From Solihabitans fulvus (GTDB taxonomy: Bacteria; Actinomycetota; Actinomycetes; Mycobacteriales; Pseudonocardiaceae): DNA of 64,000 nucleotides. How positions within the stretch are numbered: the stretch's first letter is position 1; every line of letters begins with the position of its first letter. Below, piece after piece: positions 8,399 to 18,500 of this stretch. The position numbers and the translations under genes are program-made. Below the pieces are notes generated by a model that was not told where the DNA came from, did not search any database, and saw only the letters and a list, made by a program, of their open reading frames with translations. The stretch lies in assembly GCF_008386585.1 (NCBI RefSeq), contig NZ_VUOB01000073.1, forward strand, positions 19,761 to 83,760. The letters are read 5' to 3'.

Positions 8399-9364
8399 CT
8401 ACGCCTTGGCCAGGAGGTCGCCGCGTTCGGTGCGCAGGTGCAGGACGACCTTGCCGTCTCGCCGCGTGGCGACGAGGTTCGCGCCGCGCAGCACGCCAAG
8501 GTGTTGGGACACCGCGCCGGCCGTGACACCTAGACGGACGGCCAGGTCCGAGGTGGTCAGCGGTTGCTCCAGGAGGCCGAGCATGGCCGCCCTGGTGCGG
8601 CCGATGAGCGTGGCGAGCGCGTCGGGCGTCGACGGCTGGGTCTGCCACAGCGCACCGAGGCCCCTCGCGGGATAGCGCAGCACGCCCGAGGTGACGGGTT
8701 CCATCTCCACAAACACCCTTGGCCAGACGAACACGCTGGGGCACAAGACAAGTCCGTGCCCACTGACGTCCACGGTGGACATGCTGTTCGGCCGCGAACG
8801 TCCGTTGACGATCAGTTCGCCTTCCGTCCAGGCGACCTCCCGGTGCAGTTCGCCGAACAGGCCGGCGACGCCCCGGTCGGCCAGCGTCGCTGCGCGCGTT
8901 GAGATGTCCGCTTCCAGGACGGTCCTGATCCTGCCCCAGTGCGGGGCGATCACCGCGTCGTGGCAGCGGCGCAGCGCGGCGGTGATCCTGGCCAGCGCGG
9001 CGGCGGGGTCGACACACAGCTCGGGGTGCTCGTCCGGCGCGAGCACGCTGTCCAGCTCGGCGCGGAACCGGTCGTGTGGCATGGCCCGCACCAGTTCCAG
9101 GTCCTCGTCCAGGGTCGGCATCCTGCCGTCGGTCACCGGGAAGAAGAACGACGGCAGCGAGCGGTGCGCGAGCAGGTCGAGCAGCAGCGGCAGGTCGGGC
9201 TCGTCGGCGAGCCTCGGCCGCGCCCAGGACACCCACGGCAGGTGCACGGCGTGCTCGCCGGGCTGGCGCAGCAGCGCGAGCGCGTGCGCGGTCTCGGCGG
9301 CCGGCGCGAGCGCGAACCGCACCCTGGCCAGCTCGGCGCCCGCCAGCGTGATCCGGACCGCCAC
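8399..9364 (-). CDS. ArsR-family transcriptional regulator with DUF5937-type N-terminus
   Basis: A 321-residue regulator. The last 85 residues form a winged helix (LEQPLTTSDLAVRLGVTAGAVSQHLGVLRGANLVATRRDGKVVLHLRT). The N-terminal 240 residues match the layout of actinobacterial ArsR proteins with a DUF5937 ligand-type domain. No metal-binding Cys cluster is seen, so it is unlikely to be a metal sensor. It is divergent from an MFS exporter gene with about 70 bases between the starts, which suggests local control of that exporter. Confidence 0.82.
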   Translation of the reverse strand: MAVRITLAGAELARVRFALAPAAETAHALALLRQPGEHAVHLPWVSWARPRLADEPDLPLLLDLLAHRSLPSFFFPVTDGRMPTLDEDLELVRAMPHDRFRAELDSVLAPDEHPELCVDPAAALARITAALRRCHDAVIAPHWGRIRTVLEADISTRAATLADRGVAGLFGELHREVAWTEGELIVNGRSRPNSMSTVDVSGHGLVLCPSVFVWPRVFVEMEPVTSGVLRYPARGLGALWQTQPSTPDALATLIGRTRAAMLGLLEQPLTTSDLAVRLGVTAGAVSQHLGVLRGANLVATRRDGKVVLHLRTERGDLLAKA

Positions 9365-9434
9365 GGCCGCCCCCTCGAATTTAGCAGTGACTAAATCCTA
9401 GCTGACGCGACACCGCGGCCACAGGATCTGCTCC

Positions 9435-10667
9435 GTGACCACACTGACCAACGCCGGGACGTCCGCCGGACCGAAAAGGGCAGGTCTCGGCCGTGACTGG
9501 CGCCGACTCCTCGCGGCCAACGCGACCTCCTCGCTCAGCGAGGGCGCGCTGCTGGCCGCCCTCCCCCTGCTCGCCGCCCACCTCACCCGCGACCCCCGGC
9601 TGATCTCCGGACTCGCGACCGCCGGCACGCTGCCGTGGCTGCTCTGCTCGCTGCCGATCGGCGCGCTGGTCGACCGGTTGGACCGGCGCGCGCTGATGAT
9701 CGCGGCGCAGTGCGTGCGTGCCGTGCTGGCCGCCGCGATCGCCGGGCTGGCCACCGCGCACGTCGCGGCGATCTGGCCGCTGTACGTGCTGGCGTTCGGC
9801 ATCGGCGTGGCCGACGTCGCGTTCTCGACCGCCAACCAGGCGATGGTGCCCAACGTGGTCGACCAGGCGGACCTGGAAACGGCGCTCGGCCGGCAGATCG
9901 CGACCGAGGGTGTGGCGCGGGAGTTCATCGGGCCGCCGCTCGGCGCGGCGCTGGTCGCGTTCGCGCTGCCGTTGCCGTTCTGGTTCAACGCGGTCGTCTT
10001 CGCCGGCGCAGTCGGGCTGCTGCTTCGGGTGCGCACCTCCGGTCTCGCCAAGCGTGCCGGTCGGCCGAAGCGGATCAGGACCGAGGTGGCGGAGGGGCTT
10101 CGTTTCCTGGTGCGGCACCGCTTGTTGCGCACGCTGGCGCTGCTGGCCGGCGTCGGAAACCTGTGCGAGTACATGGCGTTGGCGACGCTGGTGCTGTTCG
10201 CGCAGGAGGTGCTGCGCCTGTCCGACCGGGGTGTCGGCGTGCTGATGGGCTCGATGGCCGTCGGCGGCGTGCTCGGTGGCCTGCTCAGCCGCCGCCTCGC
10301 GGACCGGTTCGGGGCGCGCCGTGTCGCGATGACTGTGCAGGTCGTCATTCCCTTGTCCTGGTTGGCGATCGCGATTGTCGGCCGGGACGCCGTGACGGTC
10401 GCCGCACTGGTCGCCGTGTTCTCGCTGAGCGTGTCGCAGTGGAACGTCATCGTCGGCGCGCTGCGGCAGCGGATCGTGCCCGACGAGCTGCGCGGCAGGC
10501 TCGGCGCGGCGGGCAGGCTGATCTCGTTCGGCGCGATCCCGATCGGCTCGGTGCTGGGCGGATTCGTCTACCACTCCTTCGGCCCGATCGCGCCGTGGCT
10601 GGTCGGCGCGGCGATCCGTTCGCTGGCCTCGCTGGTGGCGCTTCCCGTGCTGCGCAGGAACCTGTAG
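9435..10667 (+). CDS. MFS exporter
   Basis: A 410-residue, 12-helix major facilitator. The first cytoplasmic loop carries PIGALVDRLDRRALMIA and the central one LLSRRLADRFGARRVAMTV. The protein belongs to the MFS_3/enterobactin-exporter-like group typical of actinomycete drug or metabolite efflux. It starts at GTG 9435, divergent from the ArsR-type gene, which probably represses it. Substrate unknown. Confidence 0.85.
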   Translation: MTTLTNAGTSAGPKRAGLGRDWRRLLAANATSSLSEGALLAALPLLAAHLTRDPRLISGLATAGTLPWLLCSLPIGALVDRLDRRALMIAAQCVRAVLAAAIAGLATAHVAAIWPLYVLAFGIGVADVAFSTANQAMVPNVVDQADLETALGRQIATEGVAREFIGPPLGAALVAFALPLPFWFNAVVFAGAVGLLLRVRTSGLAKRAGRPKRIRTEVAEGLRFLVRHRLLRTLALLAGVGNLCEYMALATLVLFAQEVLRLSDRGVGVLMGSMAVGGVLGGLLSRRLADRFGARRVAMTVQVVIPLSWLAIAIVGRDAVTVAALVAVFSLSVSQWNVIVGALRQRIVPDELRGRLGAAGRLISFGAIPIGSVLGGFVYHSFGPIAPWLVGAAIRSLASLVALPVLRRNL

Positions 10668-10700
10668 CGCGGGGACAGTCCGGCACGACATGCTTGCACC

Positions 10701-12857
10701 GTGGCCGAGGCGGTTGACCAGTACTTCCTTGACGCGGTGGCGGCGCTCGACCCGGCGACGCCCCGCGGTCTCGACGAGCCCGTCGCGCCAGGCCACGAGC
10801 TGACCGGTCGGCGCTGCGTCGAGCTGTTCGACGCGCAGCTCGGCAGTCGGCACCTCGACCTCGCCGCCCGCAGGCTCGGCGAGCGGGGGCTCGGCTACTA
10901 CAGCATCGGGTCGGCTGGACACGAGGGCAACGTCGCGGTGGCCGCCGCGCTGCGCCCGTCCGATCCCGCCTTGCTGCACTACCGGTCCGGGGCGTTCTAC
11001 CTGGAGCGGGCCCGCCAGGTGCCGGGTCAGGAACCGTTGCGGGACGTGCTGTTCGGGGTGACCGCCGCCGCCGAGGAACAGATCTCCGGCGGGCGACACA
11101 AGGTGTTCGGCAACAAGGCGCTCGCGATCATCCCGCAGACCTCCACGATCTCCTCGCACCTGCCGAGGGCGCTCGGGCTCGCGTTCGGCATCGAGCGGGC
11201 CGGCAGGCTCGGTGTGCCGACCGAGTGGCCCGCGGACGCCGTGGTGCTGTGCAGCTTCGGCGACGCGTCGGCCAACCACTCCACCGCGGTCGGCGCGATC
11301 AACGCGGCCCTGCACTGCGCGCACCAGCGGCTGCCGGTTCCGGTGCTGTTCGTCTGCGAGGACAACGGGATCGGCATCAGCGTGCGCACCCCGGACGACT
11401 GGATCGAACGGGCCTACGGGAGTCGTCCCGGCCTGCGCTACTTCGAGGCCGACGGCGGCGATCTGCCCGCCGCCGTCCGGGTTGCCGGCGAGGCGGCCGC
11501 GTGGGTGCGGGAGCGACGCGCGCCGGCGTTCCTGCGGCTGCGCACCGTGCGGCTGATGGGGCATGCTGGCTCCGATGTGGAGTCCGCGTACCGAAGCCAG
11601 CGGGAGATCGCCGCGGACCAGGCGCGCGATCCGCTGCTGCGGACCGCGACGCTGTTGGTGCGCACCGGTTTCTGCCGGCCGGCGGAGGTGCTGGCGCGGT
11701 ATGAGCGGGTGCGGGCCGAGGTCGACGCGGTCGCCGAGGACACGGCCGGGCGTCCCGGACTGACCTCCGCCGAGCAGGTCGTCGCCCCGCTGGCCCCGAG
11801 CCGTCCTGGTGCGGTGGCGGCGTTGGCGACGAGCGAGCCGGACCCGACGCCGGTCACCCTGGCCAGGGCGATCAACCAGACGCTGGCAGATCTCCTTGCG
11901 CGGCAACGGAACGTGCTGGTGTTCGGCGAGGACGTGGCGCGCAAGGGCGGCGTGTACGGGGTGACCAGGGGGCTGCTGCGCAGGTTCGGCGCCGCGCGGG
12001 TGTTCGACACCCTGCTCGACGAGCAGACCGTGCTCGGCACGGCGTTGGGCACGGCGCTGGCGGGTTTCCTGCCGATCGCGGAGATCCAGTACCTTGCCTA
12101 CCTGCACAACGCGCTCGACCAGCTGCGCGGCGAGGCCAGCACGCTCCAGTTCTTCTCCGACGGGCAGTACCGCAATCCCATGGTGGTGCGCGTACCGGGA
12201 TTCGCCTACCAACGGGGTTTCGGCGGCCACTTCCACAACGACAACTCCGTTGCCGCGCTGCGGGACATCCCTGGGCTGGTGATCGCGGCGCCGGCCAGGG
12301 CCGACGACGCCGCCGCGCTGCTGCGCACCTGCGCGGCCGCCGCGCGCGCGGACGGACGGGTCTGCGTGTTCCTGGAACCCATCGCGCTCTACCACGCCGC
12401 CGACCTGCACGAGCCTGGCGACCAGGGCTGGCTGGCCGCGCCGACGGGTGAACACGTGCCGATCGGGCGGGCCCGGCGGCACGGCGACGGCACGGACCTC
12501 ACCATCGTCAGCTTCGCCAACGGGGTGCCGACGAGCCTGCGGGTGGCGCGGCGGCTCGCCGCGCGCGGCCTCCGCTGCCGGGTGCTGGACCTGCGGTGGT
12601 TGGCCCCGCTGCCCGTGGTGGACCTGCTGCGCGAGGCCGACGCGACCGGGCGGGTGCTGGTGGCCGACGAGACGCGGCGGTCGGGCGGTGTGTCCGAGGC
12701 GGTGCTGACCGCGCTGCACGATGCGGGATTCGGCGGACGGATGACGCGAGTGACGAGCGAGGACAGCTTCGTGCCGCTCGGGCCGGCCGCGCGGCACGTG
12801 CTGCTGTCCGAGCGGGACATCGAGGCCGCGGCCCTGCGGCTGCTCGGCCTGAAGTGA
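10701..12857 (+). CDS. Fused branched-chain 2-oxoacid dehydrogenase E1 (alpha plus beta)
   Basis: A 718-residue thiamine-diphosphate enzyme. Residues 20-350 are the E1 alpha part with the ThDP/Mg motif (FGDASANHSTAVGAINAALH ending at CEDNG). Residues 375-718 are E1 beta (ALGTALAGFLPIAEIQYLAYLHNALDQLRGE and the C-terminal transketolase fold). In most bacteria these are two proteins; the one-chain form is known in some actinobacteria and resembles the tandem E1 of 2-oxoisovalerate dehydrogenases. The reaction is oxidative decarboxylation of branched-chain ketoacids, giving starter units for branched fatty acids. E2 and E3 are not in the window. The GTG start at 10701 lies 33 bases after the MFS stop. 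Confidence 0.87.
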   Translation: MAEAVDQYFLDAVAALDPATPRGLDEPVAPGHELTGRRCVELFDAQLGSRHLDLAARRLGERGLGYYSIGSAGHEGNVAVAAALRPSDPALLHYRSGAFYLERARQVPGQEPLRDVLFGVTAAAEEQISGGRHKVFGNKALAIIPQTSTISSHLPRALGLAFGIERAGRLGVPTEWPADAVVLCSFGDASANHSTAVGAINAALHCAHQRLPVPVLFVCEDNGIGISVRTPDDWIERAYGSRPGLRYFEADGGDLPAAVRVAGEAAAWVRERRAPAFLRLRTVRLMGHAGSDVESAYRSQREIAADQARDPLLRTATLLVRTGFCRPAEVLARYERVRAEVDAVAEDTAGRPGLTSAEQVVAPLAPSRPGAVAALATSEPDPTPVTLARAINQTLADLLARQRNVLVFGEDVARKGGVYGVTRGLLRRFGAARVFDTLLDEQTVLGTALGTALAGFLPIAEIQYLAYLHNALDQLRGEASTLQFFSDGQYRNPMVVRVPGFAYQRGFGGHFHNDNSVAALRDIPGLVIAAPARADDAAALLRTCAAAARADGRVCVFLEPIALYHAADLHEPGDQGWLAAPTGEHVPIGRARRHGDGTDLTIVSFANGVPTSLRVARRLAARGLRCRVLDLRWLAPLPVVDLLREADATGRVLVADETRRSGGVSEAVLTALHDAGFGGRMTRVTSEDSFVPLGPAARHVLLSERDIEAAALRLLGLK

Positions 12858-12908
12858 TCGGACCGGCAGGTCGCTGCCGCGGTTGCGACTGGCTGGCTGA
12901 CCTGACCG

Positions 12909-13571
12909 TCAGTCGGTCGGCCGTAGGCCAGCCTCCTGCGCGAGGATCGCGGCCTGGACCCGGGACCGGAGGTCCAGCTTCATCAGCACCCTGGACACGT
13001 GCGTCTTCACGGTGGTCTCGCCGATCCGCAGCCGGCTCGCGATCTGCTGGTTGGACAGGCCCTCGCCAAGGCACACCAACACCTCGCCCTCGCGCTCGGT
13101 GAGCTGGTCCAGGCCGGCCGGACGGCTGGGCGGGGCCGAAAGGGCCGGCGCGGCCTCGGCGAAGGCGGTCAGCAGCCTGCGGGTCACGCTCGGCTCCAGC
13201 ACGCCGTCGCCCGCCGCCACCAGGCGGACCGCCTCGACCAGCCGCGCCGCCGAGACCGACTTGAGCAGGAATCCGGCCGCGCCGGCCCGCAGCGCGCCGT
13301 GCACGTAGTCGTCCAGGTCGAACGTGGTCAGCACCAGGACCTCGCACACCCCGGCACCAACCAGCTCGCGGGTGGCCGCGATTCCGTCCATGCCGGGCAT
13401 CCGCACGTCCATCAGGACCACGTCCACCTCGAGCGCGCGAGCGAGCCGGACCGCCTCGGCCCCGTCGGCCGCCTCGCCGACCACCTCGACACCGTCGGCG
13501 CCGCCCAGGATCAGCACGACGCCCGCGCGGATCGCCGCGTGGTCGTCGGCCACCAGGACCCTGATGCTCAC
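12909..13571 (-). CDS. NarL/LuxR-family response regulator
   Basis: A 220-residue regulator. The receiver domain (1-120) has the acidic pair ADD at 8-10, phosphoacceptor Asp55 in VVLMDVRMPG, TTF and the late Lys in LLKSVS. The C-terminal LuxR helix-turn-helix is LTEREGEVLVCLGEGLSNQQ onward (QIASRLRIGETTVKTHVSRVL). Its GTG start overlaps the histidine kinase stop by three bases, so the pair is translationally coupled. The signal is unknown. Confidence 0.92.
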   Translation of the reverse strand: MSIRVLVADDHAAIRAGVVLILGGADGVEVVGEAADGAEAVRLARALEVDVVLMDVRMPGMDGIAATRELVGAGVCEVLVLTTFDLDDYVHGALRAGAAGFLLKSVSAARLVEAVRLVAAGDGVLEPSVTRRLLTAFAEAAPALSAPPSRPAGLDQLTEREGEVLVCLGEGLSNQQIASRLRIGETTVKTHVSRVLMKLDLRSRVQAAILAQEAGLRPTD

Positions 13572-14755
13572 AGCTCGGCTCCCCTCGTCGGCAGTTCCGC
13601 GCGGACCGTCCAGCCGACGTCGTCCGGACCGGCCGCCACCGTGCCGCCGACCAGTTCGGCGCGTTCCCGCATGCTCCACAGGCCGGTGCCAAGGCCGTCG
13701 GCCGCGATGGTCTCGGTGCGCTCGTTGGTGACGGTGACGACGATCCGGCCGGCAACCTCGCGCACGTCCACCGAGGCGCACGCCCCCGGTGCGTACTTCA
13801 CCGCGTTGGTCAGCGCCTCCTGCACGATCCGGTAGGCGGCCAGGTCGACGGCCGCCGGCAGGTCCAGCTCGCCGAAGTCGTTGCGCGCCACCACGGTCAG
13901 CCCGCCGGCGCGCGCCGACTCGACCAGCGCGTCGAGGTCTCGCAGTCGTGGCGGGGCCGTGTGCGGGTCGGCCGGGTCGGTGTCGGCGCGCAGCAGGCCG
14001 ATCATCGCGCGCATCTCCGCGAGGGACCGGACGCTGTTGTCCCGCACGGACTGGAGCACGGTCCGCACCGTGGCCGGGTCGCCGTCCGCCAACGACAGCA
14101 CCGCCTCCGACTGGATGGCGATGGCCGAGAGGTTGCCGGCGATCGCGTCGTGCAGGTCCCGCGCCATCCTGGCGCGCTCGCCGACGACTGCCGCACGGCG
14201 GTCCAGCTCGGCGATCCTGGCCAGTTGGGCGCTGCGGGCCCGTTCCGCCTCGGCCGCCTCCCGCTGCTGCCGCACGGTCATCGCCCACCACACCGGCACG
14301 AGCATGAACAGGGCGATCTGGGTGCTGTAGACCAGCGCCACCCGCCAGTCGCGGACCACCACGGCGACGATCCCCATGGTGATCAGGGCGGTCGCGGCGA
14401 CGAGCCCGACCAGGATCCGGTTGATTCTGCGCGAGGTGTACAGCGTGGCGCAGTAGAGCAGGTCGCCCGCGACCAACAGCACCGGGATGCTGCCGCCCAG
14501 GCGCGCGTCGACGGCCGTGACGGCCAGGCCGACGCCGAGCGCGAGCAGCGGCCGCGAGCTGCGCCACAGCAGCGTCACGCAGCCGAGCCCGAGCACGGCC
14601 ACCCGCCAACCGAGCGGGACGGCGCGATCGGTGCTGATCAGCGCGTATACCCCGGTGGAGTAGAACAGGCAGCCGCAGGCGAAGTAGGCCAGCGCGGTGC
14701 GCACGTCGTTGACCGAGGGCCGGAGCCGACGGCCTGCGGGGGTCGCGGCTGGCAC
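13568..14755 (-). CDS. NarL-type sensor histidine kinase (HisKA_3)
   Basis: A 395-residue membrane kinase. Five or six transmembrane segments occupy residues 20-170 with almost no extracellular domain, so it is likely to sense membrane or intramembrane signals. The dimerisation box RMARDLHDAIAGNLSAIAIQ carries the phosphorylated His near residue 200, and the ATPase domain shows LTNAVKYAPGA and GLGTGLWSMRERAELVGG. This is the DesK/NarX-like class and forms a pair with the downstream LuxR-type regulator. Confidence 0.92.
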   Translation of the reverse strand: MPAATPAGRRLRPSVNDVRTALAYFACGCLFYSTGVYALISTDRAVPLGWRVAVLGLGCVTLLWRSSRPLLALGVGLAVTAVDARLGGSIPVLLVAGDLLYCATLYTSRRINRILVGLVAATALITMGIVAVVVRDWRVALVYSTQIALFMLVPVWWAMTVRQQREAAEAERARSAQLARIAELDRRAAVVGERARMARDLHDAIAGNLSAIAIQSEAVLSLADGDPATVRTVLQSVRDNSVRSLAEMRAMIGLLRADTDPADPHTAPPRLRDLDALVESARAGGLTVVARNDFGELDLPAAVDLAAYRIVQEALTNAVKYAPGACASVDVREVAGRIVVTVTNERTETIAADGLGTGLWSMRERAELVGGTVAAGPDDVGWTVRAELPTRGAEL

Positions 14756-14863
14756 CAGGACATTTCAACACAGATCGCCCGGTGGCACGTCCTACGAAGT
14801 GATGACTCGGCGCCGGTACGGTCGGCCGACGACAGCGCGGCGCCGGTCACCGAGGGTGGGCGG

Positions 14864-15436
14864 GTGCTGACCTTCGTCTCGGACAATCCCATGGCCGCGC
14901 TGATCGCGGGCTGCGAGATCGGTTTCTGGCTGATCCTCGCGGCCGGCCTGACCGCGCGGTACGTGTTGCGGCTGCGCACCGTCGGCGCTGTCCTGTTGCT
15001 CTGCGCGCCGGTCGTCGACCTGGTACTGCTGGTCGCGACCGTCGTCGACCTGCGGCGGGGCACGGCGGCCAACGTGACGCACGGCCTCGCCGCCGCCTAC
15101 CTCGGCTTCAGCGTGGCGTTCGGGCACAGCCTGGTCCGCTGGGCCGACCAACGGTTCGCGCACCGGTTCGCCAACGGGCCCGCGCCGGTCCGGCCGCCGA
15201 AGTACGGCGCGGCCAAGGTGCGCCACGAGTGGCGCGAGTGGGGCAAGGCGGTGCTGGCGTGGGCGATCTCCTGCGGACTGATCCTCGGGATGATCGCCAT
15301 GGTCGACGCGCCGGAACGCACCCACGAACTGTGGCCCTGGATCATCCGGCTGTCCACGGTCGTCGGCGTCTGGTTCGTCGGGTGGCCGCTGTGGACGACG
15401 ATCTCCCCGCCGCGCGAGCCTGCCAATCGACGCTGA
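14864..15436 (+). CDS. Four-helix membrane protein
   Basis: A 190-residue protein with four predicted transmembrane helices (about 13-35, 42-63, 72-92 and 127-170 as a pair) and a cytoplasmic middle loop (FANGPAPVRPPKYGAAKVRHEW). The family looks like actinobacterial 2TM-2TM conserved membrane proteins of unknown role. The GTG at 14864 is chosen because GAGG lies nearby; upstream frame extension runs antisense through the kinase gene. It is divergent from the kinase/regulator pair, about 110 bases away, so it could be a target or sensor partner. Confidence 0.65.
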   Translation: MLTFVSDNPMAALIAGCEIGFWLILAAGLTARYVLRLRTVGAVLLLCAPVVDLVLLVATVVDLRRGTAANVTHGLAAAYLGFSVAFGHSLVRWADQRFAHRFANGPAPVRPPKYGAAKVRHEWREWGKAVLAWAISCGLILGMIAMVDAPERTHELWPWIIRLSTVVGVWFVGWPLWTTISPPREPANRR

Positions 15437-15532
15437 GCCGACCAGCGACGCCGAGCCAACCAGCCTCACTGTCGCCCGCTCGATACAGTGGGTGGTTCCT
15501 GGCGGAAACGGCGGCCACAAGGCTGGGGCACA

Positions 15533-18500
15533 GTGGAGTTTCGGATCTTGGGTCCGGTGCAGGCGTGGGGAACGTGCGGGCAGGCTCGCCTCGCGGGGCC
15601 GAAACAGCTCGCGCTGTTGTCCGCGTTGTTGTTGCAGGCCAACCGGGTGGTGCCGGTCGAGCAGCTGTTCGAGGCCGTGTGGGGGGACAACCCGCCGGGC
15701 ACGGCGTCCGGTGCCCTGCACACCTATGTCTTCCGGCTGCGCCAGGCGCTGACCGCGGTCGAGCCCTCGGCCGGCGACCGGCTGACCTACGTCTCGGGCT
15801 ATCGGCTGCGGGTCGAGCCGCACGAGCTCGACCTCATGGAATTCCGCGACCGCGCCGAACGCGGCAGGCTGGCCGCCGCCGAGGGAAAGCTGTACGACGC
15901 CGCCGAGGAGCTGACCGCCGGGTTGGCGCTGTGGCGCGGCACCGCTCTCACGGGCGTGTCCGGCCAGTACTTCCAGGCCCACACCGCCCGCCTCGCCGAG
16001 GAGCGCCTCGCCGCGCTCGAGGAACGCGTCGGCGTCGACCTGGCCGTCGGCCGGCACGCCGAGCTGATCCCCGAGCTGCGGGATCTCGTTGCCACGCACC
16101 GGCTTCGGGAGGCGCTGCACGGCCATCTGATGCTGGCGCTGTACCGGGCAGGCCGCCCCGCCGAGGCGTTGCAGGCCTTCGAGGACATCAGGCAAGCGCT
16201 GGTCGACGAGCTCGGCATCGATCCAGGCCCGGCGCTGACGCTGCTGCGCCAACGGATTGTGCGGGGCGACCCCGAGCTGTCCGACCCGCACGCCGGTGAG
16301 CGTCCCGTGCCGCGCACCGACCTGCCTGGCGACATCGCGGACTTCACCGGCCGCGAGGCCGAGCTGCGGCGGCTGCTCGGGGCGCTGCCCGCCGGGCAGG
16401 AGGGCGGCGCGGTCGTCATCGAGGCGATCGACGGGATGGCAGGCGTCGGCAAGACCACCCTCGCCGTGCACGCCGCCCACCAGCTCGCCGACCGCTACCC
16501 CGACGCCCAGCTGTTCATCGACCTGCACGGCCACACCACCGAACACGAGGCCACCGACCCCGCCGCCGCGCTGGACAGCCTGCTGCGCACGCTCGGCGTG
16601 CCCGGCGACCAGATCCCGCAGGAACTCGACGCGCGGGCGGCGCTGTGGCGGGCCGAACTCGCGGAGCGGGACGCCGTGATCGTGCTGGACAACGCGGCCG
16701 ACTCGGCGCAGGTCCGCCCGCTGCTGCCGGGCACGGCCCGCTGCCTCGCGCTGGTCACCAGCCGGCGCAGGCTCGGCGACCTGGACACCGCGCGCACATT
16801 GTCGCTGGACGTGCTGCCGACCGCCGACGCCGTGGACCTGTTCACCCGCGTGGTCGGCGCCGACCGGACCTCCCGGCACGAGGGGCAGCGGGAGCAGGTG
16901 CGTGCAGTCGTCGAGCTGTGCGGTCACCTGCCGCTGGCCATCCGCATCGCCGCGGCGCGGCTGCGCACCCGACCGGCCTGGACCGTGGCACACCTGGCCG
17001 ACCGCCTCGCCCAGGGACATCGGGGCCTCGACGAGCTGTCCACCGGCGACCGCAGCGTCGCGGCCGCGTTCGGGCTGTCCTATCGACACCTGCCCGACCG
17101 GCACCGGCGGATGTTCCGGCTGCTCGGTCTGGTGCCGGGCAACGACGTCGACACCCACGCGGCCGCCGCGCTCTGCGGCCTCGGGGCGGCGGAGGCCGCA
17201 GAGCTGTTGGAGGACCTGGTCGACGTCCACCTGCTGCAACAGCCTGCGCCGGGCCGCTACCGCTTCCACGACCTGATTCGCCGGCACGCCATGGACACCG
17301 CGCGCGACACGGAGAGCGAGGCGGCCAGGCGGGAGGCGGTCACCCGGCTGCTCGACTACTACCTGCACACCGCCTCGCTCGCGGCGGCGCACATCTTCCC
17401 CGGCACGCTGCGGGCCGGGCTCGACGTGACGCACGTGCCGGCGAGCACGCCGTCGCTGACGAACCAGACCGAGGCGGTGGCGTGGTGCGAGGCCGAGCAC
17501 GCCAACCTCAACACGGCCATCGGCCACGCCGCCGAGTCCGGCCGGCACACGCACGCGTGGCAGATCCCCTACGTGCTCTGGTACTTCTACTTCATTCGCG
17601 GCCACACCCGCGACTGGATCGCCACCCATCAGCTCGCGCTGGCTGCGGCGCAGCACCTGGCGGACGACCGCGCGCGGGCCGACCTGCTCAAGCAGCTCGG
17701 CTCGGCGTACTGGCAGCTCGGGCGGTACGACCGCGCGCTCGACCACTACCGCGAGGCGCTGGCCCTGTACCGCAGCAACGACGACGTGTGGGGCGAGAGC
17801 GCCATCCTCGGCAACCTCGGCATCGTCTACGGGCGGCTCGGCCGGTACCCCGAGTCGCTGGACAACTACCAGCAGGCCCTCGCGCTCAGTCGCCGGTCCG
17901 GCGACCGGTGGCTGGAGAGCAACGCGCTCAACCACATCGGCAACACCTACGACCAGGTCGGGCGGTTCGCCGACGCGCTCGACCACTACCGGCAGGCCCT
18001 GTCGCTCAAGCGGGAGATCGACGACCGGCGTGGCGAGGCGAACGTGTTGACGTGCATGGGCATCGCGGAGGAACGCCTCGGCGGGCTCGCGTCGGCGTTC
18101 GAGCACCACGAGCAGTCCCTGGCGCTGATGCGGGAGGTCGGCGACCGGCGGGGCGAGGGGTACGCGCTGTCGAACCTCGGCAACGTGCACCGCAGGCTCG
18201 GCAGGCTCGACGAGGCGCTCGGCCTGCACGACCAGGGGCTCGCGATCATGCGGGACATCGGCGACCGGGGCTATGAGAGCGCGGTGCTCACCGATCTCGG
18301 GCACACCCTGCGCGCGGCCGGCCAGGTCGACCGGGCGCTCGCCTGCCACCGCCAGGCGCTGGCGCTGACCCTCGACATCGGCGACCGGTTCCAGGAGGCG
18401 CGCGCGCACGACGGCATCGCGCTCGCGCTGCGCGCCGCCGACCCGGAGGATGCCCGCCTGCACTGGCGGCAGGCTCTCGCGATCTACACGGAACTCGGCG

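Noticed and set aside
9381..12797. Minus-strand 1138-codon open frame
   Set aside because: It runs antisense through the MFS and E1 genes, is rich in R, G, H and Q, and has no domain. It is a shadow of the real genes.
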